The notes beneath the pieces are model-generated. The model was not told where the DNA came from and ran no database searches. It worked only from the letters and a program-made list of their open reading frames with translations. From the NCBI GenBank assembly GCA_023433775.1, contig JAEYTY010000134.1, positions 1-50,966 on the forward strand: DNA of 50,966 nucleotides, given 5' to 3'. This DNA is from Pseudomonadota bacterium (GTDB lineage: Bacteria > Pseudomonadota > Alphaproteobacteria > Rhizobiales > Devosiaceae). A program made the translations under genes and the position numbers. This document shows positions 6,087 through 18,068 of this stretch, piece after piece (position 1 is the first letter of the stretch; each line of letters opens with the position of its first letter).

Positions 6087-6560
6087 TCAGATATACCTGA
6101 TCTTGACGATCTCGAAGCTGCGGGCGCCGCCGGGCGCTGCCACCTCGAACGAATCGCCCTCTTCCTTGCCGATCATGGCGCGGGCGATGGGCGAGGAAAT
6201 CGAGATGCGGCCTGCCGAAGCGTCGGCCTCCGGATCGCCGACGACCTGATAGGTCTTTTCTTCCTCGGTATCGTCATCAATGAAGGTGACGGTGGCGCCG
6301 AACTTGACGGTGTCGCCGCTCAGCTTGGTGACATCGATGATGTCGGCCAGAGCCAGCATGGATTCCAGTTCCTGGATGCGGCCTTCGTTGAGGCTCTGCT
6401 GTTCCTTGGCGGCGGAATATTCTGCGTTTTCGGACAGATCGCCATGGGCGCGCGCTTCAGAAATGGCGTCGACGATGCGGCGGCGCTCATTCTGGGTGCG
6501 GTGCTCATATTCGGCAGTCAGCGCCTTGTGGCCTGCTACCGTCATCGGGATCTTGTCCAT
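6087..6560 (-). CDS. greA: Transcription elongation factor GreA
   Basis: A 157-aa protein of normal GreA length. It rescues backtracked RNA polymerase by stimulating transcript cleavage. The N-terminal coiled coil (about 1-75) carries the tip acidic residues in EARAHGDLSENAEYSAAKE, and the C-terminal FKBP-like domain ends with SFEIVKIRYI. ATG at 6560 (MDKIPMTVAG) is chosen over the longer open frame because GGAGG lies about 8 nt upstream and it matches family starts. A short palindrome, GCCCAAATTTTGGGC (6071-6085), and a CACTCCCGC/GCGGGAGTG hairpin (6010-6040) follow the gene, but neither has a clear T-tract. Confidence 0.97.
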   Translation of the reverse strand: MDKIPMTVAGHKALTAEYEHRTQNERRRIVDAISEARAHGDLSENAEYSAAKEQQSLNEGRIQELESMLALADIIDVTKLSGDTVKFGATVTFIDDDTEEEKTYQVVGDPEADASAGRISISSPIARAMIGKEEGDSFEVAAPGGARSFEIVKIRYI

Positions 6561-6784
6561 CGTCTCGCCTCCAATCGGCTCGGCAAATAATTTGGCGTGT
6601 CGGCTCCTCGCGGGCCGGACACGCCACAAACTGTTTCTAACCGGTGCCCCCATTGGCCACCCGGCATGGCCTCTCCCTGCCAAACTCGTTCGGCAAATGC
6701 TTCACGACAAGTTTTGAAGGAGAATGCGATCAAATTGCCCTTCTGCCGCGTTCAGGTCAAGCGGGGGCATTATGCAGGACATAG

Positions 6785-6819
6785 GCGCTTTGTGGCCAAG
6801 CACAAGGCGCCGCATTTTT
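6785..6819 (+). terminator. Possible hairpin terminator or attenuator before the PQQ dehydrogenase gene
   Basis: GCGCTTTGTG (6785-6794) pairs with CACAAGGCGC (6801-6810) with one imperfect position, and CGCATTTTT follows. No plus-strand gene precedes it within the 275-bp greA/dehydrogenase gap, so if active it would act inside the leader of the following gene. The rest of the gap shows nothing else I can name. Confidence 0.3.
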
Positions 6820-6835
6820 AAAACAGGCAGGTTTG

Positions 6836-7984
6836 ATGACGTTTGACCGTTTCGCTTTTCCACTCTCCCTTGTTTCCGCCCTGATGCTCTCGACTGCGCC
6901 CGGCATGGCCCAGACGGTGGACAGCAGCGCCGGGCCGCTGACGGCGACGGTTCTGGCGGAAGGGCTCGACCATCCCTGGGGGCTGGCATTGCTGCCGGAC
7001 GGACGGTTTCTCGTGACCGAGCGCAGCGGCGACCTCGTGATAATCAAGGATGGCGTAGTGGGTGCGGCCATTACCGGCGTGCCGGCAGTGGAAGACCGTG
7101 GGCAGGGCGGCCTGCTCGATGTGGCGCTGGCGCCGGACTTTGAGACCAGCGGACGCATCTATCTGAGCTATGCCGAGCCAGCCGAGAGCGCGGGGTTGCA
7201 GCGCGGCACGGGCACGGCGGTGATGGCCGCAACCCTCGTGATGGAAGGCGATGGCGGCATTCTCACTGACCAGTCGGTCATTTTCCGCATGAACAATTTC
7301 GACAATTCCAACCGGCATTTCGGCTCGCGCATTGTCATCGGTAGTGACGGCAATCTGTTCGTGACGCTGGGCGAGCGCGGCGACATGGACCGGGCGCAGG
7401 ATGCAGCCGATCTGGCGGGGGGCGTGGTGCGGATCGCGCCCGATGGCTCCGTGCCGGAGGACAATCCCAGGCTTGATGGCTGGGCGCCGGAGTTTTGGAG
7501 CATCGGGCATCGCAATCCGCAGGGCGCAACCCTGCGCGAGAGTGACGGGGCGCTCTTTGCGGTCGAGCATGGTGCGCAGGGCGGCGACGAGGTGAACCGG
7601 GTCGAAGCCGGCAAGAATTATGGCTGGCCGGTGATCACGCATGGCGTCGATTATTCCGGCCTGCCTATCGGGGTGGGCGAGGCGCAGGAGGGCATGGAGC
7701 AACCGCTGCATTACTGGGTGCCCTCGATCTCGCCTTCCGGGCTTGATTTTTATGAGGGCGAACTGATGCCCGACTGGAATGGAGACCTGCTGACCGGCGG
7801 GCTCAGCGGGCAGGTGCTGGTGCGGCTGGAGATGGAGGGTGACGCCGTGGTCAGTGAAGAGCGGCTGTTTGAAGGCCAGCTCGGGCGCATCCGCGATGTG
7901 CGGGTGGGCGGCGATGGCGCGATCTACCTGCTGACCGACAGCGACAATGGCCAGCTGATCCGCGTGGCGCCCGAGGGCAAATAG
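6836..7984 (+). CDS. PQQ-dependent aldose sugar dehydrogenase (YliI/Asd type), periplasmic
   Basis: A 382-aa exported protein. A signal peptide covers about residues 1-24 (FAFPLSLVSALMLSTAPGMAQ, with AQ near the cut site). The mature part is a soluble-glucose-dehydrogenase beta-propeller with the family marks GLDHPWGLALLPDGRFLVTER, GQGGLLDVALAPDF, NRHFGSRI, YGWPVITHGVDYSG and the C-terminal GRIRDVRVGGDGAIYLLTD. Members oxidise aldose sugars at the anomeric carbon with PQQ and pass electrons to the respiratory chain. Its length is close to that of E. coli YliI. Start ATG 6836 follows CAGGCAGG; a TTG three bases earlier is less likely. PQQ synthesis genes are not in the window. Confidence 0.92.
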   Translation: MTFDRFAFPLSLVSALMLSTAPGMAQTVDSSAGPLTATVLAEGLDHPWGLALLPDGRFLVTERSGDLVIIKDGVVGAAITGVPAVEDRGQGGLLDVALAPDFETSGRIYLSYAEPAESAGLQRGTGTAVMAATLVMEGDGGILTDQSVIFRMNNFDNSNRHFGSRIVIGSDGNLFVTLGERGDMDRAQDAADLAGGVVRIAPDGSVPEDNPRLDGWAPEFWSIGHRNPQGATLRESDGALFAVEHGAQGGDEVNRVEAGKNYGWPVITHGVDYSGLPIGVGEAQEGMEQPLHYWVPSISPSGLDFYEGELMPDWNGDLLTGGLSGQVLVRLEMEGDAVVSEERLFEGQLGRIRDVRVGGDGAIYLLTDSDNGQLIRVAPEGK

Positions 7985-7996
7985 CGAATACAATAA

Positions 7997-8022
7997 AGGG
8001 CGTGCCAGCGATGGCACGCCCT
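7997..8022 (-). terminator. Rho-independent terminator between convergent genes
   Basis: Perfect 11-bp stem AGGGCGTGCCA/TGGCACGCCCT with a 4-nt loop. On the minus strand TTTATTGT follows, so it should end the cold-shock transcript. The stem may also stop the convergent dehydrogenase transcript. Confidence 0.8.
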
Positions 8023-8047
8023 CAACTAAAGCCTTCTGACCGGATGA

Positions 8048-8257
8048 TCAGGCTGGCGAGAGATTGTCGGCCGCGGACTTGCCGGTCCGCTTGTCCTTGA
8101 CGATCTCGTAATTGACCTTCTGACCCTCATCCAGGCCATTGAGGCCAGACCGCTGAACAGCGGAAATATGGACGAAAACGTCCGCCCCACCTTCGTCCGG
8201 CTGAATGAATCCAAAGCCCTTTTGGCCATTGAACCATTTAACGGTGCCCGTTGCCAT
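8048..8257 (-). CDS. Cold-shock-domain protein (CspA family)
   Basis: A 69-aa single cold-shock domain that binds single-stranded RNA or DNA. RNP1 (KGFGFI) and RNP2 (VFVHIS) are intact, and the protein begins MATGTVKWFNGQKGFGF, as in alphaproteobacterial Csp proteins. The frame stays open upstream, but ATG at 8257 is clearly the family start, with GAGGG about 10 nt before it. A long intergenic stretch precedes it (see 8490-8633), which leaves room for the extended 5' leader usual for csp genes; I cannot place a cold-shock box. Confidence 0.95.
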   Translation of the reverse strand: MATGTVKWFNGQKGFGFIQPDEGGADVFVHISAVQRSGLNGLDEGQKVNYEIVKDKRTGKSAADNLSPA

Positions 8258-8468
8258 TTTGCGCGTTCCCTCGTGCAGTCGCTTCCATAGGCGATGCCGG
8301 CCATACACCTGACCGGAATCCAGTTGAATCGAAATATCGTAAGATGACGTCGCCTGTTGCGAATGGCATTCGCGTGTTCAGATCAGTCTGCCGCAATATT
8401 CGATGCCGGAGCCTAGCCTGAAAACATGCGCGCATCAATATGCCGTGAGGTCATGACAAAAGGCCCGG

Positions 8469-8484
8469 CGGAACGCAGGTTCCG
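8469..8484 (-). terminator. Possible minus-strand terminator hairpin
   Basis: CGGAAC-CTGC-GTTCCG on the minus strand, extended by imperfect pairs on both sides and followed by GGGCCTTTTG. It lies 6 bp past the stop of the candidate 47-aa ORF at 8490-8633, so a short unannotated transcript may end here. Modest stem strength. Confidence 0.4.
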
Positions 8485-8489
8485 TCGAG

Positions 8490-8633
8490 TTATAGAAGCC
8501 ATCTCAACAAGGGCGCGCGTCCGCCGGAAGCGGGCTGCGCAGGGCGAGTTCGGTTCGCAAGGGACCGATGCCCGGGCCAATGAAGCGGGGACGCTTCGCT
8601 GATCACAGGCATTTTAGTGAAATCGGTGGGCAT
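8490..8633 (-). CDS. Candidate small protein, 47 aa (uncertain)
   Basis: In the 497-bp gap between csp and the TPR-methyltransferase, an ATG at 8633 preceded by GGAG (8-nt spacing) opens a 47-codon frame. It starts MPTDFTKMPVISEASPLHW and ends in a basic tail, LLRWLL. A hairpin with a T-run lies 6 bp past the stop. No family is recognised and there is no hydrophobic segment. It could equally be a noncoding RNA or chance. The rest of the gap (8258-8468 and 8634-8754) shows no other gene; 8258-8468 is probably the csp promoter and leader. Confidence 0.25.
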   Translation of the reverse strand: MPTDFTKMPVISEASPLHWPGHRSLANRTRPAQPASGGRAPLLRWLL

Positions 8634-8754
8634 GGGAAGGGCTCCATTCGTCGCATGGGTCCAATGAATGCAAATCTCTTGCGTTTGGGCCCGGTTTGCG
8701 GCAAATCCCCGCGCGCTGTCCCGCACCGGGCGGTCCTCATGAAAGTCCCTCGGC

Positions 8755-9732
8755 TTGTCCAAGGCGTTTTATTCTTCGGGTGACGTCATCGCCGACCGGC
8801 GCGCGGATTATGCCCGCTCGCTTGCGGCTGAGGGTAACCACCTCGCAGCGTCCGAACTGATGGAACAGGCGCTGGAACTGGCGCCGGACTGGGCGGCGGG
8901 TTGGGACCTGCTCGGTGGCTTTCAGGAAAGGGCGGGCAATATCGCCGGCGCCATTGCGGCCTGGCGGCGACTAGAGGCGCTGGATGACGAGGGCGTCTTT
9001 GGCGCGACGCTGAAGCTGGCCGCGCATGACGCGGGCCCGGCCAATGCCGGCACGGCGCAGGGCTATGTCGAAGCGCTGTTTGATCAATATGCGGAAAAGT
9101 TCGAGGACGCGCTGGTGCGCAAGCTAGGCTATCGTGTGCCCGAACTGCTCGACGCCATGCTGGCCGAGGAGATGGCGCGGCTGGGCATCGAACGATTTGA
9201 AAAGGCGCTCGATCTCGGCTGTGGCACGGGCCTGATGGGGCTGCGGCTGCGCGACCGTGTCAATGTGCTTGAAGGCGTCGATATTTCGGCGGCCATGATT
9301 GCTGAAACGGCCCGCAAGGGCATTTATGACAGCCTGCAAAAGGCGGAACTGGTGGCCGCGCTCAATGCACGCCGCGCCGATGCCGATCTGATGGCCGCTG
9401 CTGATGTGTTCATTTATTGCGGAGCGCTGCCGCCTGTCCTCGCGGCGCTGGTTCCGGCTCTGAAGCCCGGCGGGCTGGTGACATTTTCGCTTGAGGCGCA
9501 TGACGGGGAAGAGGATGTCTTCCTGCGCCCCAGCCTGCGCTATGCCCATGGCATTGCCGGGGTGCGCAATGCGCTGGCGCTGGCGGGGCTCTATATCCTG
9601 CGGTTTGAAACGGCCGTGCTGCGGTTCGACCGTGGCGCGCCGATTACCGGAATTCTTGTCGTGGCGCGCAAGCCGCCGGTCGAGCTTTCGGCTGCAAATG
9701 ACGGCTCTGAAGGCGGCGACGTCGCGGCATAG
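8755..9732 (+). CDS. TPR-containing class I SAM-dependent methyltransferase
   Basis: A 325-aa protein with about two tetratricopeptide-like helical repeats at residues 15-85 (NHLAASELMEQALELAPDWAAGW, NIAGAIAAWRRLEAL). A Rossmann methyltransferase domain follows, with motif I ALDLGCGTGLMG near 150-161, an acidic motif II (LEGVDISAAMI) and a GGLVTFSLEAHD strand. This TPR-methyltransferase layout is common in Hyphomicrobiales; the target is unknown and may be a protein or small molecule. The start is taken as TTG at 8755 (MSKAFYSSGD) because the homologous pattern begins there, but no strong ribosome binding site is visible. No close operon partner. Confidence 0.82.
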   Translation: MSKAFYSSGDVIADRRADYARSLAAEGNHLAASELMEQALELAPDWAAGWDLLGGFQERAGNIAGAIAAWRRLEALDDEGVFGATLKLAAHDAGPANAGTAQGYVEALFDQYAEKFEDALVRKLGYRVPELLDAMLAEEMARLGIERFEKALDLGCGTGLMGLRLRDRVNVLEGVDISAAMIAETARKGIYDSLQKAELVAALNARRADADLMAAADVFIYCGALPPVLAALVPALKPGGLVTFSLEAHDGEEDVFLRPSLRYAHGIAGVRNALALAGLYILRFETAVLRFDRGAPITGILVVARKPPVELSAANDGSEGGDVAA

Positions 9733-9867
9733 ACTGACCTGGAACGCGGAATGACTGGAGCGGGCAGGTCAGAAATACTTGCTGGTAAAGGATTATTCAG
9801 CCTGTCCGGCAAGGTGTTGTTCAGCCATCACTCCTAAAGTGCCCCTGATTCAACCGAGGGGGGGCCG

Positions 9868-11040
9868 GTGCCGTTGCAGTCGTCCGTGCATATTGTCAGT
9901 CGTATCTTGCTCGATCTGAGCGAGATCGAAGCCATGCAGGCCGAATGGCGCGCGCTGGAACAGGATTGCGCCGATCCGCTGACCTATTTCCAGAGCTATG
10001 ACTGGTGCCGCAACTGGCTGGTGCATCACGCCGAGGCGCTGAACGCCAGGCCGGTCATTCTGACGTTCTGGCGGGACGAGGTCTTGCTGGCGATCTGGCC
10101 GCTGATGGCGGTGCCTGATGCGGGGGTCAGCCGGCTCGAAACGCTGGGCGTGCCCCATGCGCAATATTGCGGAATGCTGTTGCGGCGCGGCGAGAAGGCG
10201 GAGAGCCTGCGCAATGTGGTGCGCGACGCCATAAGGCAATCGGGGTGCGACGTGGCACTGATGCGCGCGGTCCCATCGGGGAGTGCGTTGGCCAAGGTAC
10301 TGGAGGATGTGCCTTCGGTTCCGGGTTCGGAAAACATCTCCTCGCTGCTCGATCTTTCCATTTACGATTCCGCCGCCGATTACACAGAGCGCCTGGGCAA
10401 GCTCCAGAAGCGCAACCGCAATCGGCGTCGCAATCATCTTGCCCGCCTGGGTGAGCTGAGCTTTTCGGTGCTCTGGCCTGATCACCCGGACTATGCCGAT
10501 CTGGTGCGCCAGTGTGCGCAGATGAAGCGCCGCTGGATCAGCGAAACGGGCCGTTTCAGCAAGGGCTTTTCCATTCCGGGCTATGACGGGTTTCTTGCAG
10601 GCTTGCCCGGGGATGAAGCGGCGAAGTCGGGCGCCTGCCTCTCCGTCCTGCGCGCCGGCGAGCGCGTGGTGGCCCTCGAAATCGGGTTCATCCGTCAGAG
10701 GCATTACTATGCCTATGTCGGCAGCTTTGACTGGGACCTGCGCCATTTGTCACCCGGCAAGGTGCAGATGGATATGACGGTTGGCTGGCTGATCGACAAT
10801 GGCATCGACACCTATGACCTGATGATCGATCCGGCTGATTACAAATCGAGCTGGAGCAGCAGCAATCTGACGGTAACGAGCCATGCCGAGGCTCTGACCT
10901 GGAAGGGGCAGGTCTATGCTGCGACCTGGCTTCTGACAGTTCGCCCGGCACTCAAGCGCATACGCCGCCGGATGCCGCACCTGTTACAAACCGCCTTTGC
11001 TGTGCTGCGGGGCTCGGCCCTCCTGCTGCTCTATGTCTGA
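9868..11040 (+). CDS. GNAT-fold acyltransferase of the CelD/BcsL (BioF2-like) family
   Basis: A 390-aa protein of the acetyltransferase_6 group linked to cellulose and exopolysaccharide making. The C-terminal half (about 170-345) has the GNAT-like core, including the basic KLQKRNRNRRRNHLARLG segment, ACLSVLRAGERVVALEIGF and the terminal DLMIDPADYKSSWSS. The family is thought to transfer acyl groups to sugars or envelope glycans; the substrate here is unknown. GTG at 9868 is the start, preceded by a purine-rich GAGGGGGGG. Its last 8 bases overlap the start of the flippase gene, so the two should be translationally coupled and work on the same surface polymer. Confidence 0.85.
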   Translation: MPLQSSVHIVSRILLDLSEIEAMQAEWRALEQDCADPLTYFQSYDWCRNWLVHHAEALNARPVILTFWRDEVLLAIWPLMAVPDAGVSRLETLGVPHAQYCGMLLRRGEKAESLRNVVRDAIRQSGCDVALMRAVPSGSALAKVLEDVPSVPGSENISSLLDLSIYDSAADYTERLGKLQKRNRNRRRNHLARLGELSFSVLWPDHPDYADLVRQCAQMKRRWISETGRFSKGFSIPGYDGFLAGLPGDEAAKSGACLSVLRAGERVVALEIGFIRQRHYYAYVGSFDWDLRHLSPGKVQMDMTVGWLIDNGIDTYDLMIDPADYKSSWSSSNLTVTSHAEALTWKGQVYAATWLLTVRPALKRIRRRMPHLLQTAFAVLRGSALLLLYV

Positions 11041-12340
11041 CAAAGGACACGCGCCCCTCGACGCGGCCATTGCGCTGTTCATCCGCGTGGCCAGCGCCGG
11101 GCTGGTCTTCGGTTTGCAGGTGCTGCTGGCGCGGCTGATGCCGGCAGATGGCTATGGCGGCTTTGTTACGCTCTGGACCTGGATGCTGGCGCTGGGCAGC
11201 TTTGCGGCCCTGGGTTTTGCCGATTCCAGCGTGCGCTTCCTGCCGCGCTATCATCTGCGCGGACGGCACGCGGCACTGCGCGGCTTTTGGCGCAGCGGGC
11301 TGACAATTGTGCTGGTCACCAGCTGCCTCGCCGCTGCGCTGGCGGCGATCTTGGCAATTGTCCTTGTCGGGCTCGATGGCGTTGGGCTGACCATTGTGCT
11401 GGTGGCCATCGGCGCGCCGTTTCTGGCTATCGAATATTTTCTCGAGGGCGTCTCGCGCAGCTTTGGCTGGTATCGGCTGGCGGCGGTGCCCGTCTATATC
11501 CTGCGCCCACTGCTGATCGCGGGGATATGCCTCATCCTCGTTTCGCTGGGCGTCGAGCTGACGCTGCCCGTGGTGGGGGCGGTGCTGGTTGTTTCGATGG
11601 CAATCGTAACAATGGGGCTGGCTTTGCTGGTCAGGCGCCGCCTGAGGGCCTTGATGTCGGACAGCGCGGGTCGTGCGACGCCGAAGCAGCGCCGGCTGTG
11701 GCTCATGGCGTCGCTGCCCCTGGTCGTTCTCTCCGGCCTCGAAGACCTGACGCAATATGCCGATGTGCTGATCCTGAGCCTGCTGAGCGAGCCTGAAGTG
11801 GTGGGCATCTATTTTGCGGCGGCGCGGGCGCTGGCGCTGGCGGGCTTTGTTGCCTATGCGATGACGCTGGTGGCCGGGCGCCGATTTGCGCTTGATCTGG
11901 CCGATAGTGACCGGGCCCAGTTGCAGCACAATATGCTTGAGGCGACGCGGCTGACCTTCTGGGCCACTGTGGTCGCCGTCATCATCGCCCTGCTGGCCGG
12001 GCCGCTTCTGCTGGGCGCTTTTGGTCCGGGCTTCCTTGTCGGCCAGAGCGTCATGCTGGTGTTGGGACTGGGCCTCGTGGTTCGGGCCATGTCGGGGCAG
12101 GCGGCCGAAATGCTGGTGGTGGCCGGGCGGCAGCGCGAGGCTCTGGGCATTGGTGCCCTTATCCTCGTCATCAATGCCGCCCTGTGCTTTGCCCTGGTGC
12201 CGGGCTTTGGCATTATCGGTGCGGCCACGGCGACTGCTATCGCCATGGCCTGCCGTACATTGGCACTGGTTATCGTGCTCTGGCGTGTCGAAAGGCTGCG
12301 GGTTCTGTCCTTCGGTCTGCCCACGCTGCGGGTCGCCTAG
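11033..12340 (+). CDS. Polysaccharide/lipid-linked oligosaccharide flippase (MOP/PST type)
   Basis: A 435-aa inner-membrane protein with about 12-14 hydrophobic helices spread over its length (for example AGLVFGLQVLLARLMPADGY at the N terminus and GIIGAATATAIAMACRTLAL near the end). These are marks of the polysaccharide_synt/Wzx/MurJ-like exporters that turn lipid-linked glycans across the inner membrane. The ATG at 11033 sits inside the preceding gene (ATGTCTGA overlap); the frame is open further upstream but coupling favours this start. Together with the CelD-like acyltransferase it makes a minimal glycan-modification/export unit. Its TAG stop overlaps the stop of the convergent exported-protein gene at CTAG. 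Confidence 0.85.
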   Translation: MSDKGHAPLDAAIALFIRVASAGLVFGLQVLLARLMPADGYGGFVTLWTWMLALGSFAALGFADSSVRFLPRYHLRGRHAALRGFWRSGLTIVLVTSCLAAALAAILAIVLVGLDGVGLTIVLVAIGAPFLAIEYFLEGVSRSFGWYRLAAVPVYILRPLLIAGICLILVSLGVELTLPVVGAVLVVSMAIVTMGLALLVRRRLRALMSDSAGRATPKQRRLWLMASLPLVVLSGLEDLTQYADVLILSLLSEPEVVGIYFAAARALALAGFVAYAMTLVAGRRFALDLADSDRAQLQHNMLEATRLTFWATVVAVIIALLAGPLLLGAFGPGFLVGQSVMLVLGLGLVVRAMSGQAAEMLVVAGRQREALGIGALILVINAALCFALVPGFGIIGAATATAIAMACRTLALVIVLWRVERLRVLSFGLPTLRVA

Positions 12341-13257
12341 TCGCGGTTTTCACCAGCGCGCATCAGATAGACGCTGCCGGCGACATCCACGCGGCGGAAA
12401 AGCACCGCCGAGAGCGCGTCATCCATGACTTCGGTTTCGCGCCAGACAACATCGATCGAGGTGTCCTGGCCCAGTTGGCGGTCAATGCCGATGAAGCGAT
12501 AGGGCGTTGCGTCGCCGATGGATTCGGGGTGTTCGCCGCCAGTCCATTGATAGGACCCGCTTTCGGCATTGGCCCAGAAGCCGAGCACGGCGAGTTCTGC
12601 CACGGCATGGGCGGGCGTCGCCACCTCCTCCGCCTCCTTTGCATAGAGTTCGGGCCAGACCGGCAGATTGCCGGGAATTTCCTCCCATTCGCCCGTTTCA
12701 TCAAAGCCGACAAAGGGATCGAGGCAGGGGCGGCCCATGCAATCGGCCTTGGATGCCGCTTTTTCGGGGATGACCATGCTGCTGGCATCCATAAGAGCCG
12801 CGCTACTGCCCATAAGCGGCTGAAAAATGAAGCGCCAGGCCATGTGATCGCCCAGGCCGAAAGCCTCAGCATCGGCCACGTCACCCTCACCATAATCGGC
12901 AATCACCTGTTTGCGGATGGAGGGGCCAAGATTGTAGTGACGGACCTCGATGAAGCTCACGGGGCCATATTCTTCGTCCACCATCTCGCCATAGGAGAGG
13001 GCGGTGCGCGTGCGGGTGGATGGGATTTCTGCGGTGGCGATGATCAGCGCTTTTTCGAGTGGGCCGACGGAGCCGCCCGGCGAAATTTCACCATTGTCGA
13101 CCCACTCATCGAGCAGAACCTTTTCTAGCAGCGAGACATCGACGCGCTCGAAGCCATCGGCCTCGATGAAACGGTTGATTTCGGCATCCAGAGACTGGGC
13201 CGAGGCGAGAGCGGTGGTGGCAAGCAGCAGGGCCGTGGTGGCGATGAAGCGGATCAT
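12337..13257 (-). CDS. Exported protein of unknown function, 306 aa
   Basis: I do not recognise a family. The N terminus MIRFIATTALLLATTALASAQ is a clear signal peptide with a likely cut after ASA. The mature part is acidic and soluble, with segments such as RTALSYGEMVDEEYGPVSFIEVRHY and a pair of cysteines (DCMGRPCLDP) that may form a periplasmic disulfide. No lipobox, metal site or catalytic motif is evident. ATG at 13257 follows a GGGGGAA purine stretch; upstream extension is open but would break the signal peptide. It is convergent with the flippase gene, their stops overlapping by two bases, and follows the ATPase gene on the same strand after 92 bp. Confidence 0.8.
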   Translation of the reverse strand: MIRFIATTALLLATTALASAQSLDAEINRFIEADGFERVDVSLLEKVLLDEWVDNGEISPGGSVGPLEKALIIATAEIPSTRTRTALSYGEMVDEEYGPVSFIEVRHYNLGPSIRKQVIADYGEGDVADAEAFGLGDHMAWRFIFQPLMGSSAALMDASSMVIPEKAASKADCMGRPCLDPFVGFDETGEWEEIPGNLPVWPELYAKEAEEVATPAHAVAELAVLGFWANAESGSYQWTGGEHPESIGDATPYRFIGIDRQLGQDTSIDVVWRETEVMDDALSAVLFRRVDVAGSVYLMRAGENRD

Positions 13258-13349
13258 GAATTCCCCCAAAATGGATATGGCACTGGTAACGCCGTCAGCC
13301 TGAACGGAGAATGACTGGAATTGGGTGGTTTTGACCAGCCTTTGGCTCG

Positions 13350-14123
13350 TCAAATGTCCTGATCCGGATCGAGCGCACGGGCGACGAAGTCTTCCGGATC
13401 GGCGGTAAAGTCCTGATAGAGCCGGAAATGCTGCGTCTGGAGGAGGCTGGTTTCAGAGAGGCCGCCGCGGGTGATTTCGAGCAGGCGCGCGCCGGGCACT
13501 GACATCAGGATGGGCGAGTGGGTGGCCATGATGATCTGGGCGTTTGAGGCCTGCTGCACCGCGTTGAGCAGGCGCAGAAGTTCGATCTGGCGCTTGGGCG
13601 AGAGGGCGCTTTCGGGTTCGTCGAGGAAATAGATGCCCTGGCGCTGCATCCGTTCCTCGAAGAAGCGGACAAAGCCTTCGCCATGGCTCCAGGAGAGAAA
13701 ATCGGGCGGCGCGGCATGGGCGTCGATGGCGGCTTCGTCAAGATAACGGGCGACGGAAAAGAAGGATTCTGCTTTGAAAAACCAGCCCTTGGTGACTTTT
13801 GGCAGCCAGGAGGCGCGGAGGCTTTCGCCCAGTTCGGCGCCGCTTCGGTCAATGGCGCGGGAATGGTCCATAGGCCTATAGCCCTTGCCGCCGCCGGCTT
13901 CGTCATAGCCGCAAAGGGCGGCGATGGCTTCCACGAGGGTGGATTTGCCGGAGCCGTTTTCGCCGATGATGATGGTGACCGGGGTGGTAAAATCGAGCTC
14001 GAAAGTCTCATTCAGCCAGGGGAGGTTGAAGGGGTAGCGCTCCTGTTCGAGCGGTTTGTCATCACGCAGCCAGAGGCGCTTCAAATAGGGCGCGGGCAGG
14101 CTGGTGCCCGTGGTCTTTCGCAT
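13350..14123 (-). CDS. AAA/ABC-type predicted ATPase (COG3910-like)
   Basis: A 257-aa stand-alone ATPase. Walker A GENGSGKST lies near residue 53-61, the Walker B GIYFLDEPESALSP near 166-180, and an H-loop-like MATHSPILMS near 200-209. The order and the DEPE signature resemble SMC/ABC-like predicted ATPases rather than transporters; there is no membrane domain. Homologues are widespread and their role is not settled. GAGGAA upstream of ATG 14123 supports the start. It follows carB on the same strand but the two are separated by a strong hairpin, so it is probably a separate unit. Confidence 0.85.
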   Translation of the reverse strand: MRKTTGTSLPAPYLKRLWLRDDKPLEQERYPFNLPWLNETFELDFTTPVTIIIGENGSGKSTLVEAIAALCGYDEAGGGKGYRPMDHSRAIDRSGAELGESLRASWLPKVTKGWFFKAESFFSVARYLDEAAIDAHAAPPDFLSWSHGEGFVRFFEERMQRQGIYFLDEPESALSPKRQIELLRLLNAVQQASNAQIIMATHSPILMSVPGARLLEITRGGLSETSLLQTQHFRLYQDFTADPEDFVARALDPDQDI

Positions 14124-14163
14124 CGCAATTCCTCATCTATTTCAATGCGGTAGCGGAGAAAGT

Positions 14164-14187
14164 GCCGGCCCGTTATGGCGGGCCGGC
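14164..14187 (-). terminator. Hairpin terminator downstream of carB
   Basis: Perfect 9-bp GC stem GCCGGCCCG/CGGGCCGGC with a 6-nt loop, located 12 bp after the carB stop. The tail on the minus strand, ACTTTCTCC, is only weakly T-rich. Confidence 0.55.
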
Positions 14188-14198
14188 TGATATTTGCG

Positions 14199-17510
<3,312 letters not shown>

Positions 17511-17708
17511 TTTTGGGCTCGCTCGGGCTCGTATTCAGTACACGGCGGGCGAGGAGAAGAATCGCCCGGACACACCCGTCCGCGCGAAACCCGCGTGGCA
17601 GTTGAGCACTGCGGCGCAGGGGAAGAGATCAGACATGGTGGTTAGGTGGGCGGTTTAGCGGAAAGGGGCGGGGAAGGGAAGGGGTCCAAGCCGATCAAAT
17701 CCCGCCTT

Positions 17709-18068
17709 TCACTGCGCGGCCGGCTGGATGTCCTCGGGCTGGCTCATGCTTGATTGCTCAGTGGGGCAGCGGAAGGGCAGGAATGTGCTGGCGGCGCCCT
17801 CGTTCATCATCACCATTGTCAGGAGATCGGCGATCTCGCGTTCCTGATTTGAGGTCGGGCAGGCGGCCACGGTTTCCGTGCAACCCGAGGCGATGAAGTT
17901 CTCGTTGGTGGCGAGGAAATTGTAATTGATGTCGTCCGACCCGACGCTGTCGAGCGCGCGACCCCAGGCATCGGCATAAAGCGCGCATTTCTGCTCCTGC
18001 CAAGCGGAGGATTCCTGGGCTGCTGCCGGGACGGCCATGAGCAGGGCAAGAATGAGGATGGCGCGCAT
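17709..18068 (-). CDS. Small exported protein of unknown function, 119 aa
   Basis: The N terminus MRAILILALLMAVPAAAQ is a signal peptide. The mature part of about 100 residues contains four cysteines (in QKCALYADAW, SGCTETVAACP and RCPTEQ), suggesting two disulfides in the periplasm or outside the cell. No family recognised. Start ATG 18068 overlaps the TGA of the preceding gene (TGATG), so the two are coupled; a GTG at 18071 is the alternative start. The pair share length class, signal peptide style and cysteines and may act together. Confidence 0.72.
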   Translation of the reverse strand: MRAILILALLMAVPAAAQESSAWQEQKCALYADAWGRALDSVGSDDINYNFLATNENFIASGCTETVAACPTSNQEREIADLLTMVMMNEGAASTFLPFRCPTEQSSMSQPEDIQPAAQ

